From contig NZ_JAEULP010000021.1 in NCBI RefSeq assembly GCF_016792905.1, positions 1 through 61,917 of the forward strand: a DNA stretch of 61,917 bases, in the 5' to 3' direction. The notes beneath the pieces were generated by a model that did no database searches, had not been told where the DNA came from, and saw only the letters and a program-made list of their open reading frames with translations. The position numbers and the translations under genes were made by a program. Source of the DNA: Tabrizicola sp. (GTDB taxonomy: Bacteria > Pseudomonadota > Alphaproteobacteria > Rhodobacterales > Rhodobacteraceae). Position 1 is the stretch's first letter, and the number at the start of each line of letters is the position of its first letter. Positions 35,186-46,882 of the stretch are shown in pieces.

Positions 35186-35521
35186 CCGGCGCACCGCCCA
35201 GAAGCCCATTCACCTGGCCCCAAGTATCCCCGCCGGAGGCTCGCCCGAGCCGGTTGCGCGTCCTTCACGCGCAGAGGCGAGACGAAAGGCTTGCGCGCCA
35301 GCGCTCGATTTATCAACCGCCCCGACCCGCGAACCGTCTGGGTCTCACAAGACCATGCCGCCGGAAGCGCCTCCCCTCCCCCTCGTGGCAAGGGGCCGGG
35401 GGTGGCGCTCCCCCGCCAGTCCCGGACCGCCGCCGAAATGCCCCGAAATAGCCCCGCCCTGTTAACTCCCCGCTAACCAATCTGCGGCGAGTCTGCCCGG
35501 GTGGATCAAGGGAACACCAGC
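35186..35521. other. Intergenic stretch without a gene
   Basis: A 336-bp gap between tdh and the cupin gene. It is C/G-rich, with no frame that looks coding and no RNA I recognise. It holds a CCCCTCCCCCTCG...AAGGGG-type region that can fold (about 35371-35405) and, at 35462-35477, the motif TTAAC-N6-CTAAC close to the cupin gene start, probably part of its promoter region. Confidence 0.5.
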
Positions 35522-35896
35522 ATGGACGGATCGAATCCCGCAGACTTCGCCGAGGCACCGATGGCCGCCTTCCGTCCGGCCGAACCGGCCCTTGCCGCCC
35601 CGACCCTCGCAGAAGGCCCGCGCTTCCGCGTCCGCTCCCTCAACCTCGCTCCGGGAGAGGCGACCGCGCTGCAATCCCACCTGCACCGCTCCGGACACTG
35701 GGTCGTCGTCGAAGGCACCGCCGAGATCACAGTGGGCATTCGCGCCCGGCTGGTGGGCGAGGGCGAGGCGATCCACATCCCCCTCGGCCAGCCGCACCGG
35801 CTGGAAAACCCCGGCCGCCTGCCCGTGCGGCTTATCGCCGTGGAAACCGGCTGCTACCTCGGTGAGGACGACCTGATCCGGCACGAAATGCCGTAG
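35522..35896 (+). CDS. Small cupin protein, mannose-6-phosphate isomerase type II-like
   Basis: A 124-residue protein whose C-terminal 80 residues form one cupin: LNLAPGEATALQSHLHRSGH (metal-binding H-x-H), VVVEGTAEITVG, GEAIHIPLGQPHRLENPGR and the final LIAVETGCYLGEDDLIRHEM. This matches the C-terminal half of type II mannose-6-phosphate isomerase/GDP-mannose pyrophosphorylase, but the pyrophosphorylase half is absent. The role is therefore open. The start is the ATG behind AAGGGA; a GTG seven codons upstream is an alternative. Confidence 0.82.
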   Translation: MDGSNPADFAEAPMAAFRPAEPALAAPTLAEGPRFRVRSLNLAPGEATALQSHLHRSGHWVVVEGTAEITVGIRARLVGEGEAIHIPLGQPHRLENPGRLPVRLIAVETGCYLGEDDLIRHEMP

Positions 35897-35981
35897 GGGC
35901 ACCCGCCTGACACCGGGCGAAAAGTTAACACCACCCTAACGCCCGCGAGAAAGCCTTTTACTCATAATGGGTTGAATGATT

Positions 35982-35996
35982 TGTCCACCGTGGACA
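35982..35996. repeat. 15-bp palindrome TGTCCACCGTGGACA (copy 1)
   Basis: A perfect palindrome with 7-base arms around a central C, 75 bp upstream of the trpG ATG. An identical copy is at 53024-53038. It could be an operator for the trpGDC operon or a chromosome-organising site. Unassigned. Confidence 0.6.
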
Positions 35997-36071
35997 TATC
36001 CGGTGGTGTCGCGGTTTACACCGCCCCCCGCATCGGCGATAACCAGCCGGAACCGGCCCGAAGGTGACGCG

Positions 36072-36659
36072 ATGCTCCTCCTGATCGACAACTACGACAG
36101 CTTCACCTGGAACCTCGTCCACTACCTGGGCGAGCTTGGCGCGGATGTCGTCGTCAAGCGGAACGATGCCCTGCAAGTCCAGGACGTGATCGCGATGCAG
36201 CCGGAGGTGATCGTCCTCTCCCCCGGCCCCTGCGACCCCGCCGCCGCCGGGATCTGCCTGCCCCTGACCAGGGCCGCCGCCACGGCGGGCATCCCCCTCC
36301 TCGGCGTCTGCCTCGGCCACCAGACGATCGGCGAAGCTTTCGGCGGCAAGGTCGTCCGCTGCCACGAGATCGTCCATGGCAAGATGGGCACCATGCACCA
36401 TTCCGGGACAGGCGTCTTCCGCGGCCTGCCCTCGCCCTTCCAGGCCACCCGGTATCACTCCCTCGTGGTCGACCGCGCCACTCTGCCGCCCGAGCTGGAA
36501 ATCACCGCCTGGCTGGAGGACGGCACGATCATGGGTCTGCGCCACCGCCAGCACCTGATCGAGGGCGTCCAGTTCCACCCGGAAAGCATCGCCTCGGAAC
36601 ACGGCCACCAGCTCCTCCGCAACTTCCTCGACGAAGCTCGCGCGAAAGTCCCGGCATGA
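36072..36659 (+). CDS. trpG: Anthranilate synthase component II (glutamine amidotransferase)
   Basis: A 195-residue class I amidotransferase. The opening is [20 protein letters not shown], the nucleophile is the cysteine in [17 protein letters not shown], and the His-Glu pair is in [13 protein letters not shown]. It supplies ammonia to TrpE. The ATG at 36072 fits the family start exactly. It overlaps trpD by 4 bp and leads the set trpG-trpD-trpC-moaC-moeA. Confidence 0.96.
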   Translation: MLLLIDNYDSFTWNLVHYLGELGADVVVKRNDALQVQDVIAMQPEVIVLSPGPCDPAAAGICLPLTRAAATAGIPLLGVCLGHQTIGEAFGGKVVRCHEIVHGKMGTMHHSGTGVFRGLPSPFQATRYHSLVVDRATLPPELEITAWLEDGTIMGLRHRQHLIEGVQFHPESIASEHGHQLLRNFLDEARAKVPA

Positions 36660-37669
36660 GCGACACCCTGAAGCCGCTGATCGGCATCGCCGCCAACCGA
36701 CCGCTGACCCGCGCCGAGGCCGAAGCCGCGTTCAACGCGCTCTTCGAGGGCGAAGGCACTCCCGCGCAGATGGGCGGCTTCCTGATGGCGCTGCGGACGC
36801 GGGGCGAGACGGTCGACGAATACGCCGCCGCCGCCAGCGTGATGCGGTCGAAATGCAACCCGGTTCAGGCCCCGCCGGGCGCGATGGACATCGTTGGCAC
36901 CGGCGGCGACGGCAAGGGCACGCTCAACATCTCCACCGCCACGGCCTTCGTCGTCGCGGGCGCGGGTGTGACCGTCGCCAAGCACGGCAACCGGAACCTC
37001 TCGTCCAAGTCCGGCGCGGCCGATGCGCTGACCGAACTGGGCCTGAACGTGATGGTCGGCCCCGAAGTCGTCGAGAAATGCCTCACTGAGGCCGGGATCG
37101 GCTTCATGATGGCGCCCATGCACCACCCGGCGATCCGCCATGTCATGCCGGTCCGGGCCGAACTTGGCACCCGCACGATCTTCAACATCCTGGGGCCCCT
37201 CACCAACCCAGCCGGGGTGAAGCGGCAACTGACCGGCGCCTTCTCCGACGCGCTGATCCGACCGATGGCCGAGACGCTCCTGACGCTGGGGTCCGAGAAG
37301 GCCTGGCTCGTCCACGGCTCGGACGGCACCGACGAGATCACCATCTGCGGCCCGACCTCCGTCTCGGCGGTCGAAAACGGCACCGTGCGTGACTTCACCG
37401 TCCACCCGGAAGACGCAGGCCTTTCCCCGCACCCGTTCGAGGCGATCCTCGGCGGCACCCCGGCCGAGAACGCCGCCGCCTTCCGCGCACTTCTCGACGG
37501 CGCTCCGGGCGCCTACCGCGACGCGGTCCTTCTCAATGCCGCCGCCGCGCTGGTCGTTGCGGACAAGGCGGGAACCCTGCGCGACGGCGTGGCGTTGGCC
37601 CGGGCGTCCATCGACTCCGGCGCCGCGAAAGCCAAGGTTGACGCCCTGCGCCGTCTGACGAACGCCTGA
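36656..37669 (+). CDS. trpD: Anthranilate phosphoribosyltransferase
   Basis: A 337-residue enzyme joining anthranilate to PRPP. The PRPP loop [20 protein letters not shown] is followed by [20 protein letters not shown] and [18 protein letters not shown], then [20 protein letters not shown]. It overlaps trpG and is followed by trpC after 10 bp. Confidence 0.97.
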   Translation: MSDTLKPLIGIAANRPLTRAEAEAAFNALFEGEGTPAQMGGFLMALRTRGETVDEYAAAASVMRSKCNPVQAPPGAMDIVGTGGDGKGTLNISTATAFVVAGAGVTVAKHGNRNLSSKSGAADALTELGLNVMVGPEVVEKCLTEAGIGFMMAPMHHPAIRHVMPVRAELGTRTIFNILGPLTNPAGVKRQLTGAFSDALIRPMAETLLTLGSEKAWLVHGSDGTDEITICGPTSVSAVENGTVRDFTVHPEDAGLSPHPFEAILGGTPAENAAAFRALLDGAPGAYRDAVLLNAAAALVVADKAGTLRDGVALARASIDSGAAKAKVDALRRLTNA

Positions 37670-37679
37670 GAGGCTCCCC

Positions 37680-38492
37680 ATGTCCACCATCCTCGACCGC
37701 ATCAAGGCCTACAAGCTGGAGGAAGTGGCCAGGGCCAAGGCCGCTACGCCTTTGGCCGACCTCGAAGCGACCGTCAAGGCCGCTTCCCCGCCGCGCGGCT
37801 TTGCCCGTGCCCTTCGTGAAGCGACGCTGACCGGCTACGGCCTGATCGCCGAGATCAAGAAGGCCAGCCCCTCCAAAGGCTTGATCCGCCCCGACTTCGA
37901 CCCGCCGGCCCTTGCCAAGGCCTACGAGGCCGGGGGCGCCACCTGCCTTTCCGTCCTGACCGACGCACCTTCGTTCCAGGGGGCCGATGACTACCTTGTC
38001 GCCGCCCACGATGCCGTGGCCCTGCCCTGCCTGCGCAAGGATTTCCTGTATGACACCTACCAGGTCACCCAGTCCCGCGCGCTGAATGCCGATTGCGTGC
38101 TTCTGATCATGGCCTCGCTTGACGACAGCCAGGCGGCCGAGCTGGAAGCCGCCGCGATGGGGCTTGGCATGGATGTGCTGATCGAAGTGCATGACGAGGC
38201 CGAGCTTGACCGGGCGGCGCTCCTCAAATCACCGCTGATCGGCATCAACAACCGCAACCTGCACACTTTCGAGGTGACGCTCGACACCACGCGCCGCCTT
38301 GCCCGCCGGGTGCCGGAGGACCGGATCATCGTCGCGGAAAGCGGGCTTCACACGCCTGATGACCTTGCCGACCTCGCGCAGTATGGCGCGCGCTGCTTCC
38401 TGATCGGCGAAAGCCTGATGCGGCAGGACGACGTGACCGCCGCGACCCGCGCGATCCTCTCGCATCCGCTGACGGCGCAGGGCGGGCTGTGA
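37680..38492 (+). CDS. trpC: Indole-3-glycerol phosphate synthase
   Basis: A 270-residue TIM-barrel enzyme. The catalytic lysine region is [20 protein letters not shown], with [56 protein letters not shown] and [16 protein letters not shown]. It closes the indole ring. A separate TrpF domain is not fused. Its stop overlaps the moaC GTG start (GTGA). Confidence 0.97.
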   Translation: MSTILDRIKAYKLEEVARAKAATPLADLEATVKAASPPRGFARALREATLTGYGLIAEIKKASPSKGLIRPDFDPPALAKAYEAGGATCLSVLTDAPSFQGADDYLVAAHDAVALPCLRKDFLYDTYQVTQSRALNADCVLLIMASLDDSQAAELEAAAMGLGMDVLIEVHDEAELDRAALLKSPLIGINNRNLHTFEVTLDTTRRLARRVPEDRIIVAESGLHTPDDLADLAQYGARCFLIGESLMRQDDVTAATRAILSHPLTAQGGL

Positions 38493-38980
38493 GCGGCCCC
38501 GACAAACAGCCGCTGTCGCATTTCGACGACCGGGGCCAGGCCCACATGGTCGACGTCTCGGCAAAGCCCGTGACCGACCGGGTCGCGGTTGCCGTAGGCG
38601 CGGTGCGGATGACCACGGAAACGCTGGCGCTGATCTCGGAAGGTCGCGCGAAGAAAGGCGATGTCCTTTCGGTCGCGCGACTGGCGGGGATCATGGCGGC
38701 GAAGAAGACCTCGGACCTGATCCCGCTGTGCCATCCGCTGCCGATCACCAGGGTCGCGCTGGAGCTGATGGCCGACCCCGCCCTGCCGGGGGTGCGGATC
38801 GAGGCGACCGTCAAGACCTCGGGCCAGACCGGGGTGGAGATGGAGGCGCTGACCGCCGTCTCGGTCGCGGCGCTGACGATTTATGACATGGTCAAGGCGG
38901 TCGAGAAATCCATGGTCATCGACGGGGTACGTCTGATCCTGAAAGATGGCGGCAAATCAGGTCGTTACGAGGCGAAATGA
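38489..38980 (+). CDS. moaC: Cyclic pyranopterin monophosphate synthase
   Basis: A 163-residue enzyme of molybdenum cofactor synthesis. It has a GTG start overlapping trpC. Family segments are [20 protein letters not shown], the active-site [38 protein letters not shown] and [19 protein letters not shown]. It follows MoaA in the pathway; moaA is not in the window. It overlaps moeA. Confidence 0.96.
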   Translation: MSGPDKQPLSHFDDRGQAHMVDVSAKPVTDRVAVAVGAVRMTTETLALISEGRAKKGDVLSVARLAGIMAAKKTSDLIPLCHPLPITRVALELMADPALPGVRIEATVKTSGQTGVEMEALTAVSVAALTIYDMVKAVEKSMVIDGVRLILKDGGKSGRYEAK

Positions 38981-40149
38981 TGATTTCGGTAGAAGAGGCG
39001 CTTGCCCGCTGCCTGGCCCTTGCTGCGCCGTTGCCGCCGGAAACCGTGCCTCTGGCGCAGGCCGCCGGGCGCTGGATGTGCGCGCCCGCCGTCGCCACCC
39101 GCGACCAGCCGCCGTTTTCCGCCTCGGCGATGGATGGCTATGCGGTGCAAGGCGACCCCGGCCCGGACGACAACTTCCTGGTCATCGGCGAGGCAGGGGC
39201 CGGCCATGCCTTCACCGGGCAGGTCGGCCAGGGTGAGGCGGTGCGCATCTTCACCGGCGCCCCAGTGCCGCAAGGCGCGACGCGGGTGATCATCCAGGAA
39301 GACGTGGTGAAGGTCGGCGACCGGATCATCCTGCGCGAGGGGACCGAAGGCTCCACCAACATCCGTCCGCAAGGCCAGGACTTCCGCACGGGCGACAGCC
39401 TTTCCCCCCGCCGCCTGCGACCGAACGATCTTGCGCTTTTGGCGGCGATGAACATCCCCTCGGTGCAGGCCAGCCGTCGCCCGGTGGTGGCGCTGATCGC
39501 CACCGGGGACGAGTTGGTGATGCCGGGCGAAGACCCCCGCGCCGACCAGATCATCGCCTCGAACAGCTTCGCCCTGAAGGCGCTGATCGAGGCCGAGGGC
39601 GGGACAGCGCGCCTCCTTCCCATCGCACGGGACACCGAGGCGGAGCTGGCGACCGTGCTTGGATTGGCCGAGGGTGCCGACCTGATCGTCACCATCGGCG
39701 GGGCTTCCGTCGGGGATCATGACCTGGTGGGCAAGACCGCAGGCCTCGACCACAGTTTCTGGAAGATCGCGATGCGCCCCGGCAAGCCGCTGATGGCGGG
39801 GCGGTTGAACGGGGTGCCGATGCTCGGGCTGCCGGGCAACCCGGTTTCGGCCGTGGTCTGCGGGCATCTGTTCCTGTTGCCGATGGTCCGGGCGATGCTG
39901 GGCGACCCTTCTCCAGCGCCGCAGGCGCGGAAGGCAAAGCTGGCCGTTGATGTCCCCGCCAATGGCCCTCGGGCCCATTACATGCGGTCGCGGCTTTCTC
40001 CCGGCGAAGGGGTGCCAGCAATCACCCCCTTCGACCGGCAGGACTCCGCGCTCCTGTCGATTCTCGGGCAGGCCGACGCGCTCCTGATCCGTCCGGTGGC
40101 CGATGGCCCGCGTGGCGCAGGGACCATGGTCGACTACCTGCCACTTTGA
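38977..40149 (+). CDS. moeA: Molybdopterin molybdenumtransferase
   Basis: A 390-residue enzyme that inserts molybdate into molybdopterin. Domain marks are [14 protein letters not shown] near residue 50, [20 protein letters not shown], the binding motif [14 protein letters not shown] near 245 and [17 protein letters not shown]. The start lies in the moaC stop (ATGATGA), so either of two ATGs may be used. It is last in the coupled trp-mo run; lexA has its own promoter 80 bp on. Confidence 0.96.
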   Translation: MMISVEEALARCLALAAPLPPETVPLAQAAGRWMCAPAVATRDQPPFSASAMDGYAVQGDPGPDDNFLVIGEAGAGHAFTGQVGQGEAVRIFTGAPVPQGATRVIIQEDVVKVGDRIILREGTEGSTNIRPQGQDFRTGDSLSPRRLRPNDLALLAAMNIPSVQASRRPVVALIATGDELVMPGEDPRADQIIASNSFALKALIEAEGGTARLLPIARDTEAELATVLGLAEGADLIVTIGGASVGDHDLVGKTAGLDHSFWKIAMRPGKPLMAGRLNGVPMLGLPGNPVSAVVCGHLFLLPMVRAMLGDPSPAPQARKAKLAVDVPANGPRAHYMRSRLSPGEGVPAITPFDRQDSALLSILGQADALLIRPVADGPRGAGTMVDYLPL

Positions 40150-40166
40150 CCCCCCATGGATATTTC

Positions 40167-40195
40167 TTGACACAAACCGGGAACACGGGCAGAAC
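40167..40195 (+). promoter_or_regulatory. lexA promoter with SOS box GAAC-N7-GAAC
   Basis: A -35 TTGACA at 40167-40172 is followed by the alphaproteobacterial LexA box GAACACGGGCAGAAC at 40181-40195, which overlaps the -10 position. This is the classic autorepression layout. A second palindrome, TGTGTTAACACA (40198-40209), lies just downstream, between the box and the ATG. Confidence 0.88.
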
Positions 40196-40228
40196 ATTGT
40201 GTTAACACACGCTGTTGGGGGCCCGATC

Positions 40229-40915
40229 ATGCTGACACGCAAGCAGTTGGAACTTCTGGACTTCATCAAGACGCGGATGGACCGCGACGGGGTGCCGCCC
40301 TCGTTCGACGAGATGAAGGATGCGCTCGACCTGCGCTCGAAGTCCGGCATCCACCGGCTGATCACCGCATTGGAGGAACGCGGCTTCATCCGCCGCCTCG
40401 CCCACCGCGCCCGGGCGCTGGAAATCGTCAAGCTGCCAGAGGCGATGGAAAAGCCGGGCTTCTCGCCCAAGGTGATCGCGGGCGACAAGGTCGATCCGCC
40501 GCGCGGCGCGATGCCGGTTTCCTCGGTGCATGCGCTGGAACTGCCGGTGATGGGCCGGATCGCAGCCGGTGTGCCGATCGAGGCGATCTCCGAGGTTTCG
40601 CACCACATCGCCGTGCCGGGCTCGATGCTCTCGGGCAAGGGCCAGCATTATGCGCTTGAAGTCAAAGGCGATTCCATGATCGAGGCCGGGATCAACGATG
40701 GCGACATCGTGGTGATCCGCGAACAGTCGACCGCCGACAACGGCGACATCGTGGTGGCGCTGGTCGAGGATCACGAGGCCACGCTGAAACGCTATCGCCG
40801 CCGTGGCAACATGATCGCGCTGGAAGCCGCCAACCCGGCCTACGAGACGCGGGTGTTTCCCGACCACCTGGTCAAGGTGCAGGGCCGCCTTGTCGGGCTG
40901 ATCCGCAGCTACTGA
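40229..40915 (+). CDS. lexA: SOS repressor LexA
   Basis: A 228-residue repressor-protease. The N-terminal winged helix is [20 protein letters not shown], then [20 protein letters not shown]. The self-cleavage Ala-Gly is in [14 protein letters not shown]. The catalytic serine is in [15 protein letters not shown], and the lysine is in the following [17 protein letters not shown]. The ATG at 40229 is the family start. The promoter carries its own box. Convergent overlap of 7 bp with comEC. Confidence 0.97.
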   Translation: MLTRKQLELLDFIKTRMDRDGVPPSFDEMKDALDLRSKSGIHRLITALEERGFIRRLAHRARALEIVKLPEAMEKPGFSPKVIAGDKVDPPRGAMPVSSVHALELPVMGRIAAGVPIEAISEVSHHIAVPGSMLSGKGQHYALEVKGDSMIEAGINDGDIVVIREQSTADNGDIVVALVEDHEATLKRYRRRGNMIALEAANPAYETRVFPDHLVKVQGRLVGLIRSY

Positions 40916-43032
40916 GCGGCAAGTTTCAGGCCTTTCGCGGACAGGTCCGGCAACCGGGCCTCGCGCAGGGGCGGCGACCACAGCCGTCTTGCCCCCTTGG
41001 TCGTCACGATCCGCAGGCCCCCGCCCTCGCGCCAGATGGCCAGCGGGCCGGTGGCGGAAAGGGTCTTCGCGTCGATCAGCGGGCAGGCTTCGGGTGCGGC
41101 TGCGGCCTCGGCGGCCAGGATGACCAGCTCTGCCGACTGGCAGACTTCGGGCAGCTTCGCTTCGGCTCCCTTCCCCGACAGCGCCACGGCATGCAGCCCC
41201 GCCAGATCGAACCAGCGCTCGCCCTTCGGGCCGTCGAAGCCCGGCCGTTCCGCCGCCAGCGCCTGCGCAGCCAGGTCGCCATCGTTCTGCAACCAGTTCT
41301 CGGCCGCGAAGCCGCCGCCCTTGGGCGCGGAAAGCGCCCGACCTTCCGGCCCCTCCAGACCCAGAAGCCTGCCATCACCCGAGACCAGCAGCACTGGCCG
41401 CTCCGCCGTCAACCACAGGACCAGCGCCGCAAACACAGGCACCACGCCCGCCAGTTGCACCTTCCCCCGCCACAGGATCAGCCACAGCGCCCCAAGCGTG
41501 AAGAGCGGCAGCACCGAAGGATCGGGAGCGGGGATCGCCGTCACGGATCCCTCCAGCCCCGCAATCCAGTGCGCCACGAACAGGATCCAGCGCGCGCCCT
41601 GTTCCATCACCCAGAGCGGCAGCGCGGCAAGGCCGAACGGCGCGAGGAGTGCCGCCACCGCCCCCGCGGGCATGATCACCGCCCCCATGACCGGCACGGT
41701 CAGCAAGTTCGCGATCAGCCCGTAATCGGTGAAACGGTTGAAATGCGCTGCCGCATAGGGCGCGGTCGAAAGGCCGCCGATCAGCGAGGACAGCACCAAG
41801 GTGAAGACCGGCATCAGCCAGCGCGGGATGCGCTCGCGGTAGATGCTGCCGTCCAGTGCCGCGAAGCCGGTGATCAGCGCGATGGTCGCTGCGAAGGACA
41901 TCTGGAAGCCGGGGTCGAGCAGGCTTTCGGGCCGGGCAAGCAGCAGCAGCATCGCCGCAACCGCCACCGACCGCAGCGTCAGCGCCCGGCGGTCCAGAAG
42001 CACCGCGCCAAGGAAGACCGCGATCATGATGAAGGCACGTTCGGTGGCCACGTTCGCGCCCGACAGCAGCAAGTAGAAAAGCGCGACCGCGAAGCTGACC
42101 ACGGCCGCCACCTTCTTCGTGTTCACCCGCAACGCAGCGAAAGGCACCAGCGCCAGACCGTAGCGCAGCAGCGCAAAGACGAAGCCGGTAAGGAAAGCCA
42201 TGTTCATCCCGGAGATTGCCAGCAGATGCGCCAGCGAGGAATCCCGCAGCGCCTGCACCGTGTCCTCGGTGATGGCCGAGCGATCCCCCGTCATCGCGCC
42301 TGCCGCGAAGGCCCCCGCCTGTCCGTCCATGTGCGCGAGCATGCCCTGCGTCAGCCAACTGCGCAGCCGGTCGACGGGCAGCGCCCCGCCTGTCGGTTCC
42401 TCCAGCAGAAGGACCGGCGTCCGGGTGTAGCCGACGGCGCCCAATTGGTCGAAAAAGGCCATGCGGCGGAAGTCGAAAGCCCCGGGTTCCACCGGCCCCT
42501 CGGGTGCGGCAAGGTTCGCTGTCAGGATCACGACCTGCCCCGGTGTCGGGTGCAGCCAGTTTTGTTCGTCCTGCAACGAGATGCGGACGCGCAGGGGTGT
42601 CCGCGCGGGCGAAACCTCCTGCAGCACCACCTGGTCCAGTGTCAGCCGCAGCGCATCGGACTGCGAGCGGTCGATCTCGACGATCCGCCCCTCGACCGGG
42701 CCGTAGTAGCGGAAGCCCAGCATCGGCGCGTCGAGGGAATGGGCGCGGATCCCGGCGGCGATCCAGCCTGCGGCCGCGGCGGCGAGGGCGAGGCCCAGCG
42801 GGCGCGCGAGTTCAACCTTCGTGGCCAGCACCAGACCACCCGCCAGCAGGAGAGCCGCTAGCGAGTAGCTTCCGGCCCCCGGTTCCACCGGAACCGAGAA
42901 CCAGGCGCCGATCCCGCAGCCGACCAGCACGGCGATCCACGGGAAAAGCATCCCCCGTGCCGATTGCAGCGCCTGAAGCGGCCACAGGAGGACCCGCCAG
43001 ACCGTTCCGACCGCGGCCACCTTGTTTCCCAC
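40909..43032 (-). CDS. comEC: ComEC/Rec2-family DNA uptake channel protein
   Basis: A 707-residue membrane protein. A DUF4131-like N-terminal region with several membrane segments is followed by the competence domain, with [40 protein letters not shown] and [20 protein letters not shown]. The C-terminal part is short and lacks a clear metallo-beta-lactamase H-x-H-x-D-H, so nuclease activity is doubtful. The family moves single-stranded DNA across the inner membrane. The GTG start is uncertain. It is divergent from gltX with a 64-bp gap. Confidence 0.88.
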   Translation of the reverse strand: MGNKVAAVGTVWRVLLWPLQALQSARGMLFPWIAVLVGCGIGAWFSVPVEPGAGSYSLAALLLAGGLVLATKVELARPLGLALAAAAAGWIAAGIRAHSLDAPMLGFRYYGPVEGRIVEIDRSQSDALRLTLDQVVLQEVSPARTPLRVRISLQDEQNWLHPTPGQVVILTANLAAPEGPVEPGAFDFRRMAFFDQLGAVGYTRTPVLLLEEPTGGALPVDRLRSWLTQGMLAHMDGQAGAFAAGAMTGDRSAITEDTVQALRDSSLAHLLAISGMNMAFLTGFVFALLRYGLALVPFAALRVNTKKVAAVVSFAVALFYLLLSGANVATERAFIMIAVFLGAVLLDRRALTLRSVAVAAMLLLLARPESLLDPGFQMSFAATIALITGFAALDGSIYRERIPRWLMPVFTLVLSSLIGGLSTAPYAAAHFNRFTDYGLIANLLTVPVMGAVIMPAGAVAALLAPFGLAALPLWVMEQGARWILFVAHWIAGLEGSVTAIPAPDPSVLPLFTLGALWLILWRGKVQLAGVVPVFAALVLWLTAERPVLLVSGDGRLLGLEGPEGRALSAPKGGGFAAENWLQNDGDLAAQALAAERPGFDGPKGERWFDLAGLHAVALSGKGAEAKLPEVCQSAELVILAAEAAAAPEACPLIDAKTLSATGPLAIWREGGGLRIVTTKGARRLWSPPLREARLPDLSAKGLKLAAQ

Positions 43033-43096
43033 CCCGCGATTGCCTAAACCCGCTGGAATCCTAAGCCGGCCATGGTTTCCGAAAGGTTAACGCCTG

Positions 43097-44497
43097 ATGT
43101 CTTCGCAAGTTGTCACCCGCTTCGCACCCTCGCCCACGGGCTACCTGCACATTGGCGGCGGCAGGACGGCGCTTTTCAACTGGCTTTATGCCCGCGGACG
43201 GGGCGGCAAGTTCCTGCTGCGGATCGAGGATACCGACCGCGAAAGGTCCACCCCCGAGGCGACTGCGGCGATCCTGCGGGGCCTCACCTGGCTTGGCCTC
43301 GACTGGGACGGCGATGTCGTCAGCCAGTTCGCGCGCAAGGACCGCCATGCCGAGGTCGCGCATGAGATGCTTGCGCGAGGAACGGCCTACAAGTGCTTCT
43401 CGACACAAGAAGAAATCGCCGCCTTCCGCGCCGCCGAGGAAGCCGCCGGGCGTTACCCGGTATTTCTCTCGCCATGGCGCGACGCGGACCCGTCCACGCA
43501 CCCCGATGCCCCTTACGTCATCCGCATGAAGGCCCCCCGAACGGGAGAGACGCTGATCGACGACCAGGTGCAGGGTCGCGTCACGATCAGGAACGAGACG
43601 CTCGACGACATGATCGTCCTGCGCTCCGATGGCACGCCGGTCTACATGCTTGCCGTCGTGGTCGATGACCATGACATGGGCGTCACCCATGTGATCCGGG
43701 GGGATGACCACCTGAACAACGCCGCCCGGCAGCAGATGGTCTATGACGCGATGGGCTGGGCGGTGCCGGTCTGGGCGCATATCCCGCTGATCCACGGGCC
43801 GGACGGCAAGAAGCTGTCGAAGCGGCACGGGGCGACGGGGGTCGAGGAATACCAGGCGATGGGCTACCCGGCAGCGGGGATGCGCAACTACCTGACGCGG
43901 CTTGGCTGGGCGCATGGCGATGCCGAGATCTTTACCAGCGAAGACGCGATGCAGATGTTCGACCTGTCCGGAATTGGTCGAGCCCCGGCGCGGCTCGACT
44001 TCAAGAAGCTGGAAAACACCTGCGGGCATCACATGGCGATGGCCGACGATGCCGCACTGCTGCATGAATTGCAGGCCTTCCTTGTCGCCGCGGGCCGTGA
44101 TGCGCTGACCGAAGCGCAGGTTGAGCGGATGAAGATAGCCCTGCCCTTCCTCAAGAAATCTGCGAAGACTTTCCCGGAACTGATGGAAAAGGCGACATTT
44201 CTGCTTATCGAGCGCCCCATTTCCCCCGACGCAAAGGCAAGCGAGGCGCTGGACACGGTATCCCGTGGTATACTGAAATCATTGACGCCGCGACTGCAAA
44301 ATGCTAGCTGGACAAAGGACGCACTGGAACCGATCCTGAACCAGATTGCCGAGGAAAACGGCATCGGGTTCGGCAAGCTTGCAGCGCCTCTGCGGGCCGC
44401 GCTTGCGGGCCGGACTGTAACACCTTCCGTCTACGACATGATGCTGACCATCGGTCGTGAGGAAACCGTCGCCAGGCTGTCGGACGCCGCCGCTTGA
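43097..44497 (+). CDS. gltX: Glutamate-tRNA ligase
   Basis: A 466-residue class I synthetase. The HIGH-type motif is in [34 protein letters not shown] follows, and the KMSKS-type motif is in [18 protein letters not shown]. The C-terminal helical domain binds the anticodon. In alphaproteobacteria such enzymes often charge both tRNA-Glu and tRNA-Gln. The ATG at 43097 fits the family start. Confidence 0.95.
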   Translation: MSSQVVTRFAPSPTGYLHIGGGRTALFNWLYARGRGGKFLLRIEDTDRERSTPEATAAILRGLTWLGLDWDGDVVSQFARKDRHAEVAHEMLARGTAYKCFSTQEEIAAFRAAEEAAGRYPVFLSPWRDADPSTHPDAPYVIRMKAPRTGETLIDDQVQGRVTIRNETLDDMIVLRSDGTPVYMLAVVVDDHDMGVTHVIRGDDHLNNAARQQMVYDAMGWAVPVWAHIPLIHGPDGKKLSKRHGATGVEEYQAMGYPAAGMRNYLTRLGWAHGDAEIFTSEDAMQMFDLSGIGRAPARLDFKKLENTCGHHMAMADDAALLHELQAFLVAAGRDALTEAQVERMKIALPFLKKSAKTFPELMEKATFLLIERPISPDAKASEALDTVSRGILKSLTPRLQNASWTKDALEPILNQIAEENGIGFGKLAAPLRAALAGRTVTPSVYDMMLTIGREETVARLSDAAA

Positions 44498-44593
44498 AGT
44501 CGCGCCCCCCGGCCTTGAAGCCGCCCCGACCGGGGTGCAGGATAGCCAATGGCCGCCCCTGCCAGGGTGCGACCGCCATGATCGGGGAGAACC

Positions 44594-45883
44594 ATGTCGG
44601 ACAACGCTGCCAAGCTTGAGCTAAACGGGACCACCTATGACCTGCCCGTTCTCAAACCCACCCTCGGCCCTGATGTGCTGGACATCCGCAAGCTTTACGG
44701 CGAGGCGGATGTCTTCACCTTCGACCCGGGTTTCACCTCGACCGCCGCCTGCGAAAGCGCGATCACCTTCATTGATGGCGACGTGGGCGAGCTTCTGTAT
44801 CGCGGCTATCCCATTGAACAGCTGGCCGACAAGTCGACGCATCTCGAAGTCTGCTACCTGCTTCTCTATGGTGAGCTGCCGACCTCGTCGCAACTGGCCG
44901 ATTTCACCCAGCGCGTGACCCGGCACACGATGGTGCACGAGCAGATGCACTACTTCTTCCGCGGCTTCCGTCGCGATGCGCATCCGATGGCCACGATGGT
45001 GGGCGTCGTCGGCGCGATGGCCGCCTTCTACCACGACTCGACCGACATCAACGATCCCTGGCAGCGCGAGGTCGCCGCGATCCGGATGATCGCCAAGCTG
45101 CCGACCATTGCCGCGATGGCCTACAAGTACTCGGTCGGCCAGCCCTTCGTCTATCCGAAGAACGCGCTCAGCTATTCGGGCAACTTCCTGCACATGTGCT
45201 TCGCCGTCCCGGCCGAGGATTACGTCGTCTCGCCGGTCCTGGAAAAGGCGATGGACCGCATCATGATGCTGCATGCCGACCACGAGCAGAACGCCTCGAC
45301 CTCGACCGTGCGGCTGGCGGGGTCGTCGGGTGCCAACCCCTTCGCCTGCATCGCGGCGGGCATCGCCTGCCTCTGGGGGCCCGCGCATGGCGGGGCGAAC
45401 CAGGCGGCGCTGGAACAGCTGCGCGAGATCGGGACCGTCGACCGCATCCCGGAATTCATCGCCAAGGCCAAGGACAAGACCAGCGGCATCAAGCTGATGG
45501 GCTTCGGCCACCGGGTCTACAAGAACTTCGATCCCCGCGCGAAGGTGATGAAGGAAAGCGCCGACGAGGTGCTGGGCCTTCTCGGGGTCGAGAACAACCC
45601 GCTCCTTCAGGTCGCCAAGGAACTGGAGCGGATCGCGCTGGAGGATGACTACTTCATCTCGAAGAAGCTGTACCCGAACGTCGACTTCTATTCCGGCATC
45701 ATCCTGGAAGCGATGGGCTTCCCGACCGCGATGTTCACGCCGATCTTCGCGATTTCCCGCACCGTCGGCTGGATCAGCCAGTGGAAAGAGATGATCGGCG
45801 AGAAGAACCAGAAGATCGGTCGCCCCCGGCAGCTGTACATCGGCCCGGCCAAGCGCGACTACGTCGACCTGCGCCACCGTTGA
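44594..45883 (+). CDS. gltA: Citrate synthase (type II)
   Basis: A 429-residue enzyme condensing acetyl-CoA with oxaloacetate. Visible are [35 protein letters not shown], the histidine block [35 protein letters not shown], and the catalytic [18 protein letters not shown]. The ribosome site is GGGGAGAA. A strong terminator follows at 45905. Confidence 0.97.
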   Translation: MSDNAAKLELNGTTYDLPVLKPTLGPDVLDIRKLYGEADVFTFDPGFTSTAACESAITFIDGDVGELLYRGYPIEQLADKSTHLEVCYLLLYGELPTSSQLADFTQRVTRHTMVHEQMHYFFRGFRRDAHPMATMVGVVGAMAAFYHDSTDINDPWQREVAAIRMIAKLPTIAAMAYKYSVGQPFVYPKNALSYSGNFLHMCFAVPAEDYVVSPVLEKAMDRIMMLHADHEQNASTSTVRLAGSSGANPFACIAAGIACLWGPAHGGANQAALEQLREIGTVDRIPEFIAKAKDKTSGIKLMGFGHRVYKNFDPRAKVMKESADEVLGLLGVENNPLLQVAKELERIALEDDYFISKKLYPNVDFYSGIILEAMGFPTAMFTPIFAISRTVGWISQWKEMIGEKNQKIGRPRQLYIGPAKRDYVDLRHR

Positions 45884-45904
45884 GGCATCGCATCATGCAA
45901 GACA

Positions 45905-45929
45905 AAGGCCGCCCTCGGGGCGGCCTTTT
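45905..45929 (+). terminator. Rho-independent terminator between gltA and the amidase gene
   Basis: AAGGCCGCCC pairs perfectly with GGGCGGCCTT over a TCG loop, followed by TTTTCC. On the other strand the hairpin is followed by TTTG, so it can also stop the convergent amidase transcript. Confidence 0.9.
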
Positions 45930-45947
45930 CCTTCTGAACGCTCGCTT

Positions 45948-46820
<873 letters not shown>

Positions 46821-46882
46821 GGGGCGCGGCCTTTGCACAGGGTTTGCCGCAGCCTAAAGCGCGGCCTCCGCCGCTTGAAGCC

